From assembly GCF_900698845.1 (NCBI RefSeq), contig NZ_LR217692.1, positions 62,001 to 126,000 of the forward strand: DNA of 64,000 bases, given 5' to 3'. Shown in pieces: positions 1 through 9,902 of the stretch. Position 1 is the first letter of the stretch, and the number at the start of each line of letters is the position of its first letter. A model generated the notes under the pieces. That model searched no databases. It saw only the letters and a program-made list of their open reading frames with translations, and was not told the DNA's origin. The stretch comes from Buchnera aphidicola (Cinara cf. splendens/pseudotsugae 3390). Its GTDB lineage: Bacteria > Pseudomonadota > Gammaproteobacteria > Enterobacterales > Enterobacteriaceae. The position numbers and the translations under genes are program-made.

Positions 1-1
1 C

Positions 2-1093
2 AGATCTATTGATAAATCAATTATTATGTCTAAATATATAAACGTTGATAAGTATTTAAGATGTCCAGATATAAATTTATTATACAAGAATAATAAAACA
101 ATAAGTATATTTTTTCCTAAATTATTTAGTCTAAAGGAAATTAAGAATTTAGTCAATATTACTGATTTTTATGCTTTAAATTTTGATTCCAAAATTACTA
201 GCACTGAAGGATCTGTTTTTGAATATTTTATTGATTTAAAAATTTTAGGTAATAGTTGTGATTGGATTGGAACACGAATGTCTACACGATATTATTTATC
301 TAGTTGTGTCGTTGCAAGTAGTCAGGGTTGTATGGAAAGAGATTTTAGTTACACTACTGCAAGAGATTTCGAGGATTTAGATAAACCAGCGGAAATTGGA
401 AAAAGTAGTGCTCGAAAAAGTATTGCAAAATTAAATTCAAAAAAAATTGCAACACAAATTTCTCCTATTATTATCAAATCAGATATTTCATATGAGTTAT
501 TTATTGATTTGAAGCGTGCTATTAATGGATATGCAGTATATAAGAAATCAACATTTTTGTTAAATTGTATGGATAAACAAATTTTTCCTACTTGGTTAAA
601 CATCTTTGAAAATCCATTTTTGGATAAGGGTTTATCATCTAATTTGTTTGATAATGAAGGTATAGCTACTGTTTCTAGAAAAATTATTAATAATGGAGTG
701 TTAAAAACTTGGTTATTAGATACATATTCAGCTAATCGATTGAATATTCCAACTACCGGACATTCTGGAGGAACATATAATTGGTTGATATCAACTAAGA
801 AAAAATTTATTCAATCATTTAATCAAATTCTAGACTCAATGTACACAGGTTTTTTAGTAACAGAGTTATTTGGAGATGGTGTAAATATAGTAACCGGAGA
901 TTATTCTAGAGGTGCATGTGGTTTTTGGATAGATCACGGAAAAATAAAACATCCAGTACATGGTGTTACTATTTCTGGTAACATATTAGATATGTGGAAT
1001 AACATGATAACTCTAGCAAACGACATAAATTCAGGAAACTCAATTCAGTGTGCATCAATATTAATTGATAAAGTACAAATTTCAGGTTTTTGA
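2..1093 (+). CDS. pmbA: TldE/PmbA metalloprotease-family protein, 5' end outside the window
   Basis: C-terminal 80 percent of PmbA (TldE), partner of TldD in a cytosolic protease that in E. coli degrades the CcdA antitoxin and matures microcin B17. The reading frame is open from the first bases of the window, so the gene begins upstream; the ATG at 26 is internal. The remaining ~363 residues compare with ~450 for the full family. Family blocks are visible: SSCVVASSQGCMERDFSYTTA, the LLDTYSANRL and TGHSGG stretches, and the C-terminal GACGFWIDHGKIKHPVHGVTISGN segment. PmbA lacks the zinc-binding HExxxH of TldD, and none is seen here. It converges on rnpB, whose 3' end is about 18 bases away. 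No frame damage is visible. Confidence 0.93.
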   Translation, partial: RSIDKSIIMSKYINVDKYLRCPDINLLYKNNKTISIFFPKLFSLKEIKNLVNITDFYALNFDSKITSTEGSVFEYFIDLKILGNSCDWIGTRMSTRYYLSSCVVASSQGCMERDFSYTTARDFEDLDKPAEIGKSSARKSIAKLNSKKIATQISPIIIKSDISYELFIDLKRAINGYAVYKKSTFLLNCMDKQIFPTWLNIFENPFLDKGLSSNLFDNEGIATVSRKIINNGVLKTWLLDTYSANRLNIPTTGHSGGTYNWLISTKKKFIQSFNQILDSMYTGFLVTELFGDGVNIVTGDYSRGACGFWIDHGKIKHPVHGVTISGNILDMWNNMITLANDINSGNSIQCASILIDKVQISGF

Positions 1094-1097
1094 AAAA

Positions 1098-1112
1098 CAA
1101 ATACGTATTTTG
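1098..1112. terminator. small palindrome between pmbA and rnpB, possible bidirectional terminator
   Basis: AAATACGTATTT at 1099-1110 is a perfect 12-base palindrome, extended by C/G at its ends. Read on the minus strand it is followed by a run of five T, as expected for the end of rnpB; on the plus strand it lies just after the pmbA stop. The stem is short and AT-rich, and it touches the predicted rnpB 3' end, so its function is uncertain. Confidence 0.35.
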
Positions 1113-1497
1113 TATGAAGTTGATTTATAAGCCGGGTTCTGTTAAAAACAGTCATTTATCTAGATTAATAATTTCTTATTAATTCAAAGCAGTCTACCCG
1201 AAGTAATGTGCGGGTCGCACGCTTCTACTTGACTTTGCTCCTGGTGGAAGTTTACCGAGCCAAAATTGTTACCAATTTTGCGGTGCGCTTTTACCGCACC
1301 ATTTCACCTGTACCTTTTTTAAATATTTTAAAAATATTAAATATTTACATTTAATTTTTATATTTGGTAGTTTTTTTTCTGTTGCACTAGTCGTAAGATC
1401 ACTCTTCCCAGGTGTTACCTGGCACCATACCCTAAGGAGCCCGGACTTTCCTCTGTTAACTATGTAAATTTTAAACAGCGACTGTTCAATCAACTTC
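1112..1497 (-). ncRNA. rnpB: RNase P RNA (M1 RNA), type A
   Basis: Catalytic RNA of ribonuclease P, which removes 5' leaders from tRNA precursors. Read on the minus strand, the universal blocks occur in order: GAGGAAAGTCCGGGCTCC near the 5' end, AGTGCAACAGA, GGTGCGGTAAAAGCGCACCG, GGTAAACTTCCACC, GGGTAGACTGCTT, and ACAGAACCCGGCTTAT at the 3' end. The terminal helix P1 is formed by GAAGTTGAT at the 5' end pairing with ATCAACTTC at the 3' end, which fixes the 5' end near 1497 and the 3' end near 1112. Length is about 386 nt (377 in E. coli). The 5' twelve bases overlap the rsmI stop region. Open frames across this locus are accidental. Confidence 0.95.
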
Positions 1498-2322
1498 ATG
1501 TAATTTTTTCTTGATAATGGTATTATATAAAATATTTTTATTAAATCCACATATTTTTGCAGTAATTTTTATTGCTGTACTTTTCTGCATGATTTTTTCT
1601 AGAATATAAAATATTTTAAATACTTTTTTCGATATAACATTAGATATTATAGGGTTTGATCCATTAATAATGATAGTAATCTCTCCTTTTTTCCAGTTTA
1701 TTTCTTTTTTAATTTTAGATAACAATTTTTTAATAGTACCGCGTTGAATATTTTCCCATTTTTTTGTTATTTCTTTAGCAATTGTAATTTTTCGACGTTT
1801 ACCCATGATTTTTTTTATTAATTTCATAGTTTTTACTAATCTTTTTGGAGATTCGTATAAAATAATTGTTCTTTTTTCATGACATAAAGAAGATAGTTTT
1901 TTTTCGCAAGCAGTTTTTGTTTTAGGTAAAAAACCTTCATAACAAAATTGATGAGTTTTAAATCCTGATGCACTAAGAGCCGTAATAGCTGCGCAGGCTC
2001 CAGGTAATGGTACTACACGAATTTTTTGGTGATAAGATTCTTTTATTAAAAAATATCCGGGATCATTGATAACAGGAGTTCCTGCTTTAGATACTAGTGC
2101 AATATTATTGCCAGATTTTAACATGCTTATATACTTTTTTGTTTTTTTATGTTCGTTGCATGCATTTAACGATAATAGGATATTTATTATTGAAAATTTT
2201 TTTAATAATACTGATGTATGTTTTATATTTTCTGTAATAATATAATCTACTTTTTTTAATATATTAATAGAACGATATGTGATATCTAGCAAATTTCCAA
2301 TAGGTGTAGGTACGATGTACAA
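1486..2322 (-). CDS. rsmI: 16S rRNA 2'-O-methyltransferase RsmI (C1402)
   Basis: Member of the tetrapyrrole-methylase-like family that methylates the ribose of C1402 in 16S rRNA. The 278 residues align throughout with E. coli RsmI (286), beginning at YIVPTPIGNL and including PLPGACAAITALSASG and FCYEGFLPK. The start is a TTG at 2322: a stop lies eight codons upstream, the intervening codons offer no other start, and an AGG sits just before it. Three conserved blocks are altered: EDTRHT is ENIKHT, HDHNE is NACNE, and SDAGTP is SKAGTP (Lys79). Activity may therefore be reduced. The last codons overlap the 5' end of rnpB, so the two are probably co-transcribed or rnpB is transcribed from inside this gene. 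Confidence 0.93.
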   Translation of the reverse strand: MYIVPTPIGNLLDITYRSINILKKVDYIITENIKHTSVLLKKFSIINILLSLNACNEHKKTKKYISMLKSGNNIALVSKAGTPVINDPGYFLIKESYHQKIRVVPLPGACAAITALSASGFKTHQFCYEGFLPKTKTACEKKLSSLCHEKRTIILYESPKRLVKTMKLIKKIMGKRRKITIAKEITKKWENIQRGTIKKLLSKIKKEINWKKGEITIIINGSNPIISNVISKKVFKIFYILEKIMQKSTAIKITAKICGFNKNILYNTIIKKKLHEVD

Positions 2323-2653
2323 TAAACCTGTTTTGTTTTTTTTTTATACATACTAGTATGTTTCTCTTGTTATATGTTCTTGATTTTTTACATGTAACTG
2401 AGTATGATTTTTATTTAAAAATAAATAGTATTTTTAGATCATAATTATTTATATTATAATTATAATTTATTAATTATATTTTTATTATATAAAATATCGT
2501 AATTTATTACAAATAAAAAATTTTATTAATTAAATTATATATTTCAATATCTTAAATGATTTATCTGAATAGTTAATTATACTTATATCCTATATCATGA
2601 TGATATAAATAGTTTTTTTAATTTTTATTAAATATATTTTAAGGATTTAACTA
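2323..2653. other. divergent intergenic region rsmI/fabB
   Basis: About 330 AT-rich bases that must hold promoters for rsmI (minus) and fabB (plus). The only notable element is a perfect 14-base palindrome, ACATACTAGTATGT, at 2348-2361, about 26 bases upstream of the rsmI start. A weaker palindrome (ATATCA-TGA-TGATAT) lies near 2595. No gene, RNA or convincing sigma-70 promoter was recognised. Confidence 0.5.
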
Positions 2654-3871
2654 TTGAAAAGAACAGTTATTACAGGTTTTGGAATTATTTCAAGTATTGG
2701 TACTACCGAACAAGATATTGTGAAATCATTAAAAAATGGCATTTCCGGTATAGTTTTTTCTCAAAAAATGAAAAAATTTGGTCTACATAGTACAGTTTGG
2801 GGTAATTTTTCTGCGGATAGAATAAAAGAAATACCTTCTAGGTGGTTACGATTTATGAATCCTGCAACTATGTATTCTTATCTATCTTTTAAAGATGCTA
2901 TTCAAGATAGTAATTTATATCCTGAAATATATATGAAAAATCCTAGAGTAGGTATTATTATGGGATCTGGAAGTGGACCAGCTCAATGTCATGCGCCTTT
3001 ATTTAATAAACAAAAAAATAAAACTAGTGTAGTTAGTCCATACTTTGCTATTAAAAATATGCCATCTTCCATCTCTGCTTGCTTGGGAACTCTTTTTAAA
3101 ATTCAAGGCGTCAGTTATTCTATTAGTTCAGCATGTTCTACTTCCTCTCATTGTATTGGTCATGCATACGAATTGATTTCTTCAGGCAAACAAGATATGA
3201 TTTTTGCAGGTGGGGGAGAAGAATTAAGTGTTGAATTAGCATGTCAATTTGATTCTATGAGAACTTTATCTACACATTTTAATAACACCCCTGAATGCTC
3301 TTCTAGAGCATTTGATAAAAATCGCGATGGATTTGTTATTTCGGGAGGTAGCGGTATTCTTATTTTGGAGGAATTAAGTTTTGCTTTATCAAGGAATGCT
3401 AAAATATATGCTGAAGTAATTGGATATGGGGCTACTAGTGATGGGTATAGTATGGTACTTCCTTCAGGAGAAGGTTTTGTTCGTTGCATGAAATACGCGA
3501 TACGAAATACTATTAATTCTGTTGATTATATTAATGCTCACGGTACTTCTACTAAAATTGGTGATAGTGCAGAATTACATGCTATTAAAAAAGTTTTTGA
3601 TTTTTCAAAGGTAGATCCATATATATCATCAACTAAGTCTATGACAGGTCATTCTCTAGGTGCTTCTGGAGCTCAAGAAATTATATATACTATGTTAATG
3701 TTAAAACATAATTTTATTGCTCCTAGTATTAACATAGATGATTTAGATTCATCTGCTGTTGGTATGAACATAGTAAAGAATGTTATTAATGTTGTTATTG
3801 ATGTTGCCATGTCTAATAGTTTTGGTTTTGGAGGTACTAATTCTAGTTTAGTGATAAAAAAATATTTTTAA
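2654..3871 (+). CDS. fabB: 3-oxoacyl-[acyl-carrier-protein] synthase I (KAS I)
   Basis: Condensing enzyme that elongates acyl-ACP with malonyl-ACP in fatty-acid synthesis, cytosolic. The 405 residues match E. coli FabB (406) over the whole length. The thiolase-fold catalytic set is intact: the nucleophilic cysteine in SSACSTS, histidine in HGTST, lysine in STKSMTGHS and the second histidine in TGHSLG, plus the C-terminal SNSFGFGGTN loop. The start is a TTG at 2654, supported by AAGGA eight bases upstream and by exact alignment of MKRTVITGFGI with the E. coli N-terminus. FabB rather than FabF is indicated by closer similarity and by the neighbourhood. Confidence 0.97.
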   Translation: MKRTVITGFGIISSIGTTEQDIVKSLKNGISGIVFSQKMKKFGLHSTVWGNFSADRIKEIPSRWLRFMNPATMYSYLSFKDAIQDSNLYPEIYMKNPRVGIIMGSGSGPAQCHAPLFNKQKNKTSVVSPYFAIKNMPSSISACLGTLFKIQGVSYSISSACSTSSHCIGHAYELISSGKQDMIFAGGGEELSVELACQFDSMRTLSTHFNNTPECSSRAFDKNRDGFVISGGSGILILEELSFALSRNAKIYAEVIGYGATSDGYSMVLPSGEGFVRCMKYAIRNTINSVDYINAHGTSTKIGDSAELHAIKKVFDFSKVDPYISSTKSMTGHSLGASGAQEIIYTMLMLKHNFIAPSINIDDLDSSAVGMNIVKNVINVVIDVAMSNSFGFGGTNSSLVIKKYF

Positions 3872-4099
3872 AAATTTATTTTTTGTTTTATTTAAAAGTT
3901 TATTTTAATATTTCTTTATTTTATAATACTATTTCATAGTTTTGATAAATTAAGACATTAATATGATATTATATAATTAATATATTTGTATTATTATAAT
4001 GCATGATTAATTTTATTAAATTTTTATAATAATTATATTATTATTTATACTCTTATATATATTATTATTTTTACATGTTTATATTGTGAGATTTTATAT

Positions 4100-5056
4100 A
4101 TGAATCAATTAGAACGTTTGAAAAAATACACCACTGTAGTTGTAGATAGCGGAGATATTGAATGTATTGCTCAATATAGACCGCAAGATGCAACTACTAA
4201 TCCAACATTAATTTTAAAAAGCGCTTTATCAAAAAAATATGAATGTGTTGTTAATGAAGCGATTCAATATGCTAAAAAGACAGGAGGATCGAAATCAACT
4301 CAATTACAGAATGCTAGTGACATGGTTTCCGTAGGATTTGGTAAGGAAATTTTGAAATATATTCCAGGATATATATCTACAGAAATTGATGCAAGATTAT
4401 CATTTAATACTAGTGCATGTGTTAAAAGAGCGATCAAATTAATCGATTTATATCGAGAACAGAATATTGATACTTCTCGAGTTCTAATTAAATTAGCGGC
4501 TACATGGGAATGTATTCAGGCTGCTTATAAATTAAAAAAATTAGGTATTTTGTGTAATTTAACTCTTTTGTTTTCTTTTGCACAAGCTCGTGCATGTGCT
4601 GATTCTGATGTTTTTTTAATTTCCCCTTTTGTTGGTAGAATTTATGATTGGTATCAAAAGAACAAAACAGATAATTCATATTTTTCTAATTCTGATCCGG
4701 GAGTTTTAGCTGTAAAAAAAATTTTTCTTTACTATAAGAAATATATGTATAAAACTATTATTATGAGTGCTAGTTTTAGAAAAGTAGAACAGATTTTAGA
4801 ATTATCAGGATGTGATCGTATTACGATATCTCCTGATTTGTTGAATGTATTAAAAAATCAAACGTGCAAATTTAATAGAAAATTAGATATTGATAAAATT
4901 TCTACTATTTCATCTAAGCCAACACCTTTATCAGAGTCTGAATTTAGATTTTTACATAATCAAGATGCAATGGCTGTAGAAAAATTATCTGAAGGTATTC
5001 GACAATTTAGTCATGATCAAATAGAATTAGAGAAATTCTTATTGAGTTTGTTTTGA
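4100..5056 (+). CDS. talA: transaldolase
   Basis: Transfers a dihydroxyacetone unit between sedoheptulose-7-phosphate and glyceraldehyde-3-phosphate in the non-oxidative pentose phosphate pathway. The 318 residues are full length. The Schiff-base lysine is in [10 protein letters not shown], and the family blocks [21 protein letters not shown] and ISPFVGRI are intact. It is followed after 74 bases by tkt on the same strand, the same pairing as E. coli talA-tktB, so the two enzymes supplying erythrose-4-phosphate (for aroH) and ribose-5-phosphate (for hisG) are adjacent. A 228-base AT-rich gap separates it from fabB. Confidence 0.96.
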   Translation: MNQLERLKKYTTVVVDSGDIECIAQYRPQDATTNPTLILKSALSKKYECVVNEAIQYAKKTGGSKSTQLQNASDMVSVGFGKEILKYIPGYISTEIDARLSFNTSACVKRAIKLIDLYREQNIDTSRVLIKLAATWECIQAAYKLKKLGILCNLTLLFSFAQARACADSDVFLISPFVGRIYDWYQKNKTDNSYFSNSDPGVLAVKKIFLYYKKYMYKTIIMSASFRKVEQILELSGCDRITISPDLLNVLKNQTCKFNRKLDIDKISTISSKPTPLSESEFRFLHNQDAMAVEKLSEGIRQFSHDQIELEKFLLSLF

Positions 5057-5130
5057 TTTTCTTGATTTTTTTTTAAAAAATAATTTTTAATATTTTTATA
5101 TTTTAAAAATATATCCTAAAAGGAATATAC

Positions 5131-7128
5131 ATGTTATCACGAAAAGAATTATCAAATGCAATACGAATTTTAAGTATTGATGCTATTCAAAAAGCACAAT
5201 CTGGTCATCCTGGAGCTCCTATGGGAATGGCAGATATTGCTGAAGTTTTATGGCGTGATTTTTTAAAACACAATCCTAATAATCCCTTATGGGAGAATAG
5301 AGATAGATTTGTATTATCAAATGGTCATGCTTCTATGTTATTATATAGTTTATTGCATTTATCAGGATACAATATTTCTATAGATGATTTAAAAAATTTT
5401 AGACAATGTTTCTCTAAAACACCTGGTCACCCAGAAATATATTGTACTCCTGGAGTAGAAGTTACTACTGGACCTTTAGGGCAAGGATTAGCCATGGGTA
5501 TTGGTATGGCTCTTGCTGAAAAATTATTCGCGCAATGTTTTAATAGAGAAACATTTAATATTGTAGATCATTTTACATGGATTTTTATTGGAGATGGATG
5601 TCTCATGGAAGGTATTTCTCATGAAGCATGTTCGTTAGCGGGTACTTTACAATTAGGTAAATTAATTGTATTTTATGATAAAAATGGTATTTCTATTGAT
5701 GGTGAAACATCTGAATGGTTTACTGATAATACAAAAAAACGTTTTTTATCATATAACTGGCACGTTATAGAAATAAACGGTCATGATTCAGAAGAAATTA
5801 TTTACTCAATAAAAAATGCTAAAAAAAATACTACTCAGCCATCATTAATTATTTGTAATACAATTATTGGTTTTGGTTCTCCTAATAAGTCTGGTAAGTC
5901 AAGTGTACATGGAGCTCCCTTAGGAGATGCAGAGGTTTCTTTAACTCGTGCGCACTTAAAATGGTCTTACGATCCTTTCTATATTCCTCAGCATATATAT
6001 TCTGCTTGGAATGCTGTTAAATCAGGAAATTTGGCTGAAAGATCATGGAAAAATATATTAAAAAATTATTCTATAAAATATCCAGAATTATATAGAGAGT
6101 ATAAACGTCGTATAAAACAAAAATTACCGTATGATTTAGATGTTTTTTTGCAAAAATTTTTGTTAAAAATGAACAATTTACCGAAAGATCTTTCTACTCG
6201 TGAAGCTTCGCAAAAAACTTTAGAATATTTTGGTCCTTTTTTACCCGAATTAATAGGTGGTTCTGCTGATTTAGCTCCTAGTAATTTAACTATTTGGTCA
6301 GGATCTAAATCTATAAATAAAAACAATACTGGTAATTATATTCATTACGGAGTAAGAGAATTTGGCATGACAGCGATAGCTAATGGAATTTATCACCACG
6401 GTGGTTTTATTCCATATACAGGTACTTTTTTAGTTTTTGCAGATTATGCACGTAGTGCGATTCGCATGGCAGCTTTAATGAAAACACGACAAATTCTTGT
6501 TTATACTCATGATTCTATTGGTTTGGGAGAAGATGGACCAACCCATCAACCTATTGAACATATTGCTATGTTAAGAGGAATACCTAATCTAAGCGTGTGG
6601 AGACCTTGTGATTCTCTAGAAACAGCAACTGCTTGGTTTTATGGTTTAAATAGAAAAGAAGGTCCGACTGCTTTAATATTATCGCGTCAAAATATAACAC
6701 AATTTACGAGAACAGAACATCAAATAAAAAACATATTTAAAGGTGGATATATTTTAAGAGAATTTGGTGATAAAATTAGTATTATTATTATTTCTACTGG
6801 CTCAGAAATACCCTTATCTATTAGTGTTGCTAAAAAAATGTATACTTTAGGTTATCATGTTAGGGTAGTATCTATGGTTTCTACGGATTGTTTTGATAAT
6901 CAAGATGTAACGTATCGTGAATCAGTATTACCTAAAAAAATTATACATCGAGTATCTATTGAAGCAGGAATTAGTACTTATTGGTATAAATATGTAGGAA
7001 TAGAAGGTTTAAAAATAGGTATTGATAAATTTGGAGAATCTGGACCAGGTACCCATTTATTTGATATGTTTGGTTTTACAGTCAATAAAATAGTAGATAG
7101 AATTAAAAAGAATTTTTTTATTTCATAA
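5131..7128 (+). CDS. tkt: transketolase
   Basis: Thiamine-diphosphate enzyme moving two-carbon units between pentose phosphate sugars. The 665 residues agree with E. coli transketolase (663-667). Visible features: SGHPGAPMG near residue 26, the TDP/metal motif [12 protein letters not shown] with the downstream NGIS, the central [10 protein letters not shown], the pyrimidine-domain REFGM glutamate, [14 protein letters not shown], and [10 protein letters not shown] opening the C-terminal domain. AGGA lies 8 bases before the ATG. An AT-rich hairpin with a nine-T run follows about 30 bases after the stop. Buchnera keeps a single transketolase, so the tktA/tktB distinction cannot be made from sequence. 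Confidence 0.97.
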   Translation: MLSRKELSNAIRILSIDAIQKAQSGHPGAPMGMADIAEVLWRDFLKHNPNNPLWENRDRFVLSNGHASMLLYSLLHLSGYNISIDDLKNFRQCFSKTPGHPEIYCTPGVEVTTGPLGQGLAMGIGMALAEKLFAQCFNRETFNIVDHFTWIFIGDGCLMEGISHEACSLAGTLQLGKLIVFYDKNGISIDGETSEWFTDNTKKRFLSYNWHVIEINGHDSEEIIYSIKNAKKNTTQPSLIICNTIIGFGSPNKSGKSSVHGAPLGDAEVSLTRAHLKWSYDPFYIPQHIYSAWNAVKSGNLAERSWKNILKNYSIKYPELYREYKRRIKQKLPYDLDVFLQKFLLKMNNLPKDLSTREASQKTLEYFGPFLPELIGGSADLAPSNLTIWSGSKSINKNNTGNYIHYGVREFGMTAIANGIYHHGGFIPYTGTFLVFADYARSAIRMAALMKTRQILVYTHDSIGLGEDGPTHQPIEHIAMLRGIPNLSVWRPCDSLETATAWFYGLNRKEGPTALILSRQNITQFTRTEHQIKNIFKGGYILREFGDKISIIIISTGSEIPLSISVAKKMYTLGYHVRVVSMVSTDCFDNQDVTYRESVLPKKIIHRVSIEAGISTYWYKYVGIEGLKIGIDKFGESGPGTHLFDMFGFTVNKIVDRIKKNFFIS

Positions 7129-7157
7129 GATTAATTGTTTTTATTTATTTTTGGTAC

Positions 7158-7191
7158 TATTATATTGTTATGTTAATAATAATTTTTTTTT
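7158..7191 (+). terminator. possible terminator after tkt
   Basis: A six-pair AT-only stem (TATTAT/ATAATA, 7158-7163 with 7176-7181) encloses a 12-base loop and is followed by nine T at 7183-7191. The stem is weak; position and T-run are the main support. Confidence 0.35.
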
Positions 7192-7238
7192 GAGAATTTT
7201 AAAATATTTAATTATATAAAATCATATTAGGGTATGGT

Positions 7239-8369
7239 ATGTATACCAAAGTACTTAATCTTGCTCAACAATTAATAAATATACCTTCAATTAGTCCAAA
7301 GGATCTTGGTTGTCAAGAAATATTAATACAGAGATTACAATCATATGGTTTTTTCATTGAAAAAATGAATTTTAATGATACGAACAATTTTTGGGCATGG
7401 AGAGGTTCTGGAAAATCCATTACTTTTTTGGGGCATACAGATGTTGTACCTGCTGGAAATTTATTAAACTGGACAACTCCTCCTTTTATATCTACCGTAA
7501 AAAACGGTGTATTGTTTGGGAGAGGTGCGGTAGATATGAAAGGTTCAATTGCTGCTATGTTAATAGCAGTAGAAAATTTCTTAAATAAGAATCCTAATCA
7601 TCATGGTCGTATATCATTTTTAATCACTTCTGATGAAGAATCGACAGGTAAAAATGGAATTAAGAAAGTTTCTGCAATATTAAAAAAAAGAAATGAAAGA
7701 ATTAATTATTGTTTAGTTGGAGAACCTACGAGCGAAAAAGTTTTAGGTGATTGTATAAAAAATGGTCGTCGAGGTTCTTTATCAGCTGAATTAAAAATAT
7801 ATGGTAAGCAAGGTCATGTAGCTTATCCTAATTTAGCCCATAACCCTATTCACTGCTCTGCCTTATTTTTAGTAGAATTATCTAATTTATCTTTTGATAA
7901 GGGTAATGATTTTTTTGAACCGACTAAAATTCAAATTTCAAAAATATTTTCAGGAAAAAATTATACTACTAACATGATACCAGGAGAATTAAACGTATTT
8001 TTTAATATACGGTTTAATCCTTTAGTAGACGAAAAAGTAATCATAAATATAATTAATAAATTACTTATTAAACATTCACTGCAACACTCTATTTCTTGGA
8101 AATACTATGCTAAACCCTTTCTTTCTGTACCCAATAATTTATGCCATATTTTAATGACTAGTATATATAATAATACTAGGATTACTCCTGTTATTAAAAC
8201 AAACGGGGGCACTTCAGATGGTAGATTTCTTTTTAATTTATCTGATGAAATAGTAGAATTTGGTTTGTTAAGTTCAACTATCCACCAAACAAATGAATGT
8301 GTAAATGTTTTGGATTTATTACAATTACAAAACATTTATTATGATGTTTTAAACGCTTTGTTTTTATAA
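7239..8369 (+). CDS. dapE: succinyl-diaminopimelate desuccinylase
   Basis: Zinc hydrolase of the lysine/diaminopimelate pathway that cleaves N-succinyl-LL-DAP to LL-DAP and succinate. The 376 residues match E. coli DapE (375). The dinuclear zinc site is complete: His and Asp in GHTDVVP, Asp in GRGAVDMKG, Glu-Glu in DEESTG, Glu in LVGEPTS, His in TIHQTNECV. It acts in the same pathway as dapA, which lies convergent downstream, and dapB at 47.4 kb. Its transcript probably ends at the long stem 8 bases after the stop codon. Confidence 0.97.
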   Translation: MYTKVLNLAQQLINIPSISPKDLGCQEILIQRLQSYGFFIEKMNFNDTNNFWAWRGSGKSITFLGHTDVVPAGNLLNWTTPPFISTVKNGVLFGRGAVDMKGSIAAMLIAVENFLNKNPNHHGRISFLITSDEESTGKNGIKKVSAILKKRNERINYCLVGEPTSEKVLGDCIKNGRRGSLSAELKIYGKQGHVAYPNLAHNPIHCSALFLVELSNLSFDKGNDFFEPTKIQISKIFSGKNYTTNMIPGELNVFFNIRFNPLVDEKVIINIINKLLIKHSLQHSISWKYYAKPFLSVPNNLCHILMTSIYNNTRITPVIKTNGGTSDGRFLFNLSDEIVEFGLLSSTIHQTNECVNVLDLLQLQNIYYDVLNALFL

Positions 8370-8376
8370 TTTTTAT

Positions 8377-8417
8377 ATCACAATAATATATACATTATAC
8401 GTATATATTATTGTGAT
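8377..8417. terminator. 17-bp AT-rich stem-loop after dapE
   Basis: A perfect inverted repeat: 8377-8393 pairs base for base with 8401-8417 around the seven-base loop ATTATAC. It starts 8 bases after the dapE stop and is followed by T-rich sequence, so it is most likely the dapE terminator, possibly bidirectional because dapA converges from the other side. Confidence 0.65.
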
Positions 8418-8464
8418 TAATGATTATTATTTATTTTTTATAAAATAATTTTATATAAGTTATA

Positions 8465-8491
8465 CAATGATAAATATGAATTTTATCATTG
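8465..8491. terminator. second stem-loop between dapE and dapA
   Basis: CAATGATAAA at 8465-8474 pairs perfectly with TTTATCATTG at 8482-8491 around a seven-base loop. It lies in the convergent interval, 140 bases before the dapA stop as read on the plus strand. It may serve dapA on the minus strand or back up the first hairpin. Confidence 0.45.
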
Positions 8492-8631
8492 CATAAATGT
8501 GTATAAAATATTTTTTTTAAATACGATAGTATTTGTTTATGTTTTTATTGATATTTTGGGATCATGTATTATTTGAATTAAGTAAGATTTATTGTGGTAT
8601 TAGTTTGATGATTTTGATATATTTTTTATGT

Positions 8632-9507
8632 TTACGAAAGTATTGATTGAATAGCTTTTTTTAAAATATTTTTATTTTCCTGTAACAAGGTTGTCATAGG
8701 TAATCTCAATGAATTATATTTTATTAAACCAACATATTTAGCGGCCCATTTGATGGGTATAGGGTTTGTTTCTTGAAATAAAAGATGGTGTAAAACACTT
8801 AATTTAGAATTTATTTTTCTAGCGTTCGTAAAATCGCCTTGTAAAGCTAGTTTGCACATTTTATACATATATTCTGCTGCAATGTTAGCAGTTACAGAAA
8901 TTACTCCTATTCCTCCTAATTGAATAAAATCTAATGCAGTTGAATCGTCTCCGCTAATTAAAAGAAAATCATTTTTAACTAGTTGTTTAATTTTACTGAC
9001 TCTAGATAGATCTCCCGAAGCATCTTTTAATCCAATTATGTTTTTTAATTTTGATAATTGAGCGATTGTTTGCGGTAGTAAGTCGCATCCTGTGCGATTT
9101 GGTACATTATATAATATTTGAGGTAAATAGGTACTTTCTGAAATTGCTTTAAAATGCAAGTATAATCCTTTCTGTGTAGGTCGATTATAATAAGGTGTAA
9201 CATTTAAACATCCAGAAATACCTGATTTTTCAAGTTTTTTAGTTAGTATGATGCTTTCTGCAGTAGCATTTGATCCTGTTCCGGCTATTATAGGTATTTT
9301 TTCATCTGCAAATTCTAAAGTATTCATAATAACATTTGTATGTTCATTTTTATTTAATGTAGCTGATTCTCCTGTTGTACCTACTGAAACTATCGCATTA
9401 GTTTTATTTTTGATGTGATAATGAATTAATTTTTTTAAACTTTTTTTACAGATATTTCCTTTATCATCCATAGGTGTAATAAGAGCAACAATACTTCCTT
9501 TAAACAT
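8632..9507 (-). CDS. dapA: 4-hydroxy-tetrahydrodipicolinate synthase
   Basis: First committed enzyme of lysine and diaminopimelate synthesis, condensing pyruvate with aspartate semialdehyde. The 291 residues align end to end with E. coli DapA (292). The catalytic triad is present (Thr-Thr in GTTGESATL, Tyr in LYNVPNRTG), as is the Schiff-base lysine in GLKDASG. In the lysine-feedback site, Ser48/Ala49, His56, Asn80, Glu84 and the tyrosine of YYNRP are kept, but the residue matching E. coli His53 is lysine, which may weaken inhibition by lysine (inference). It lies on the minus strand convergent with dapE. Confidence 0.97.
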   Translation of the reverse strand: MFKGSIVALITPMDDKGNICKKSLKKLIHYHIKNKTNAIVSVGTTGESATLNKNEHTNVIMNTLEFADEKIPIIAGTGSNATAESIILTKKLEKSGISGCLNVTPYYNRPTQKGLYLHFKAISESTYLPQILYNVPNRTGCDLLPQTIAQLSKLKNIIGLKDASGDLSRVSKIKQLVKNDFLLISGDDSTALDFIQLGGIGVISVTANIAAEYMYKMCKLALQGDFTNARKINSKLSVLHHLLFQETNPIPIKWAAKYVGLIKYNSLRLPMTTLLQENKNILKKAIQSILS

Positions 9508-9902
9508 GTTATGATTCCTTGTTAAAACAAGAATATGTATATTTTAATACGGTTATGATGATTGATTAACGTGAATAATATTTTTATATTTTACTTTTTA
9601 AAGAAAATAATATATTAAAGTAATATATAGTACGAAAATATAAGTATTTTATAAAAATAAAAATATTAAATATTTTTTATGATTTTTTTTTTGAGTTACT
9701 ATTCACAATATTTTTTTTGACAAAAACAGTAACAAAAATTTTTAGTATTTTTATACATATCAAATAATATATTTTATTTAACTTCAATGCATATATTTTG
9801 TTATCTGTTTCAAACATCATGCAATTATATAATTTTAATTAATAAAAGTATAATTTTATTATAGATAATTGGTGATTTTTTATTTTTTTATATTAACAAA
9901 TC
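9508..9902. other. gene-free interval between aroC and dapA
   Basis: About 395 AT-rich bases upstream of dapA and downstream of aroC, both on the minus strand. It presumably holds the dapA promoter. The only repeat noticed is GTTACT near 9695 with its complement AGTAAC about 27 bases later. I see no coding sequence or RNA. Confidence 0.4.

Noticed and set aside
1269-1550. Open frame of 93 codons on the minus strand
   Set aside because: It lies almost wholly within RNase P RNA; its codons spell conserved RNA blocks, not a protein.
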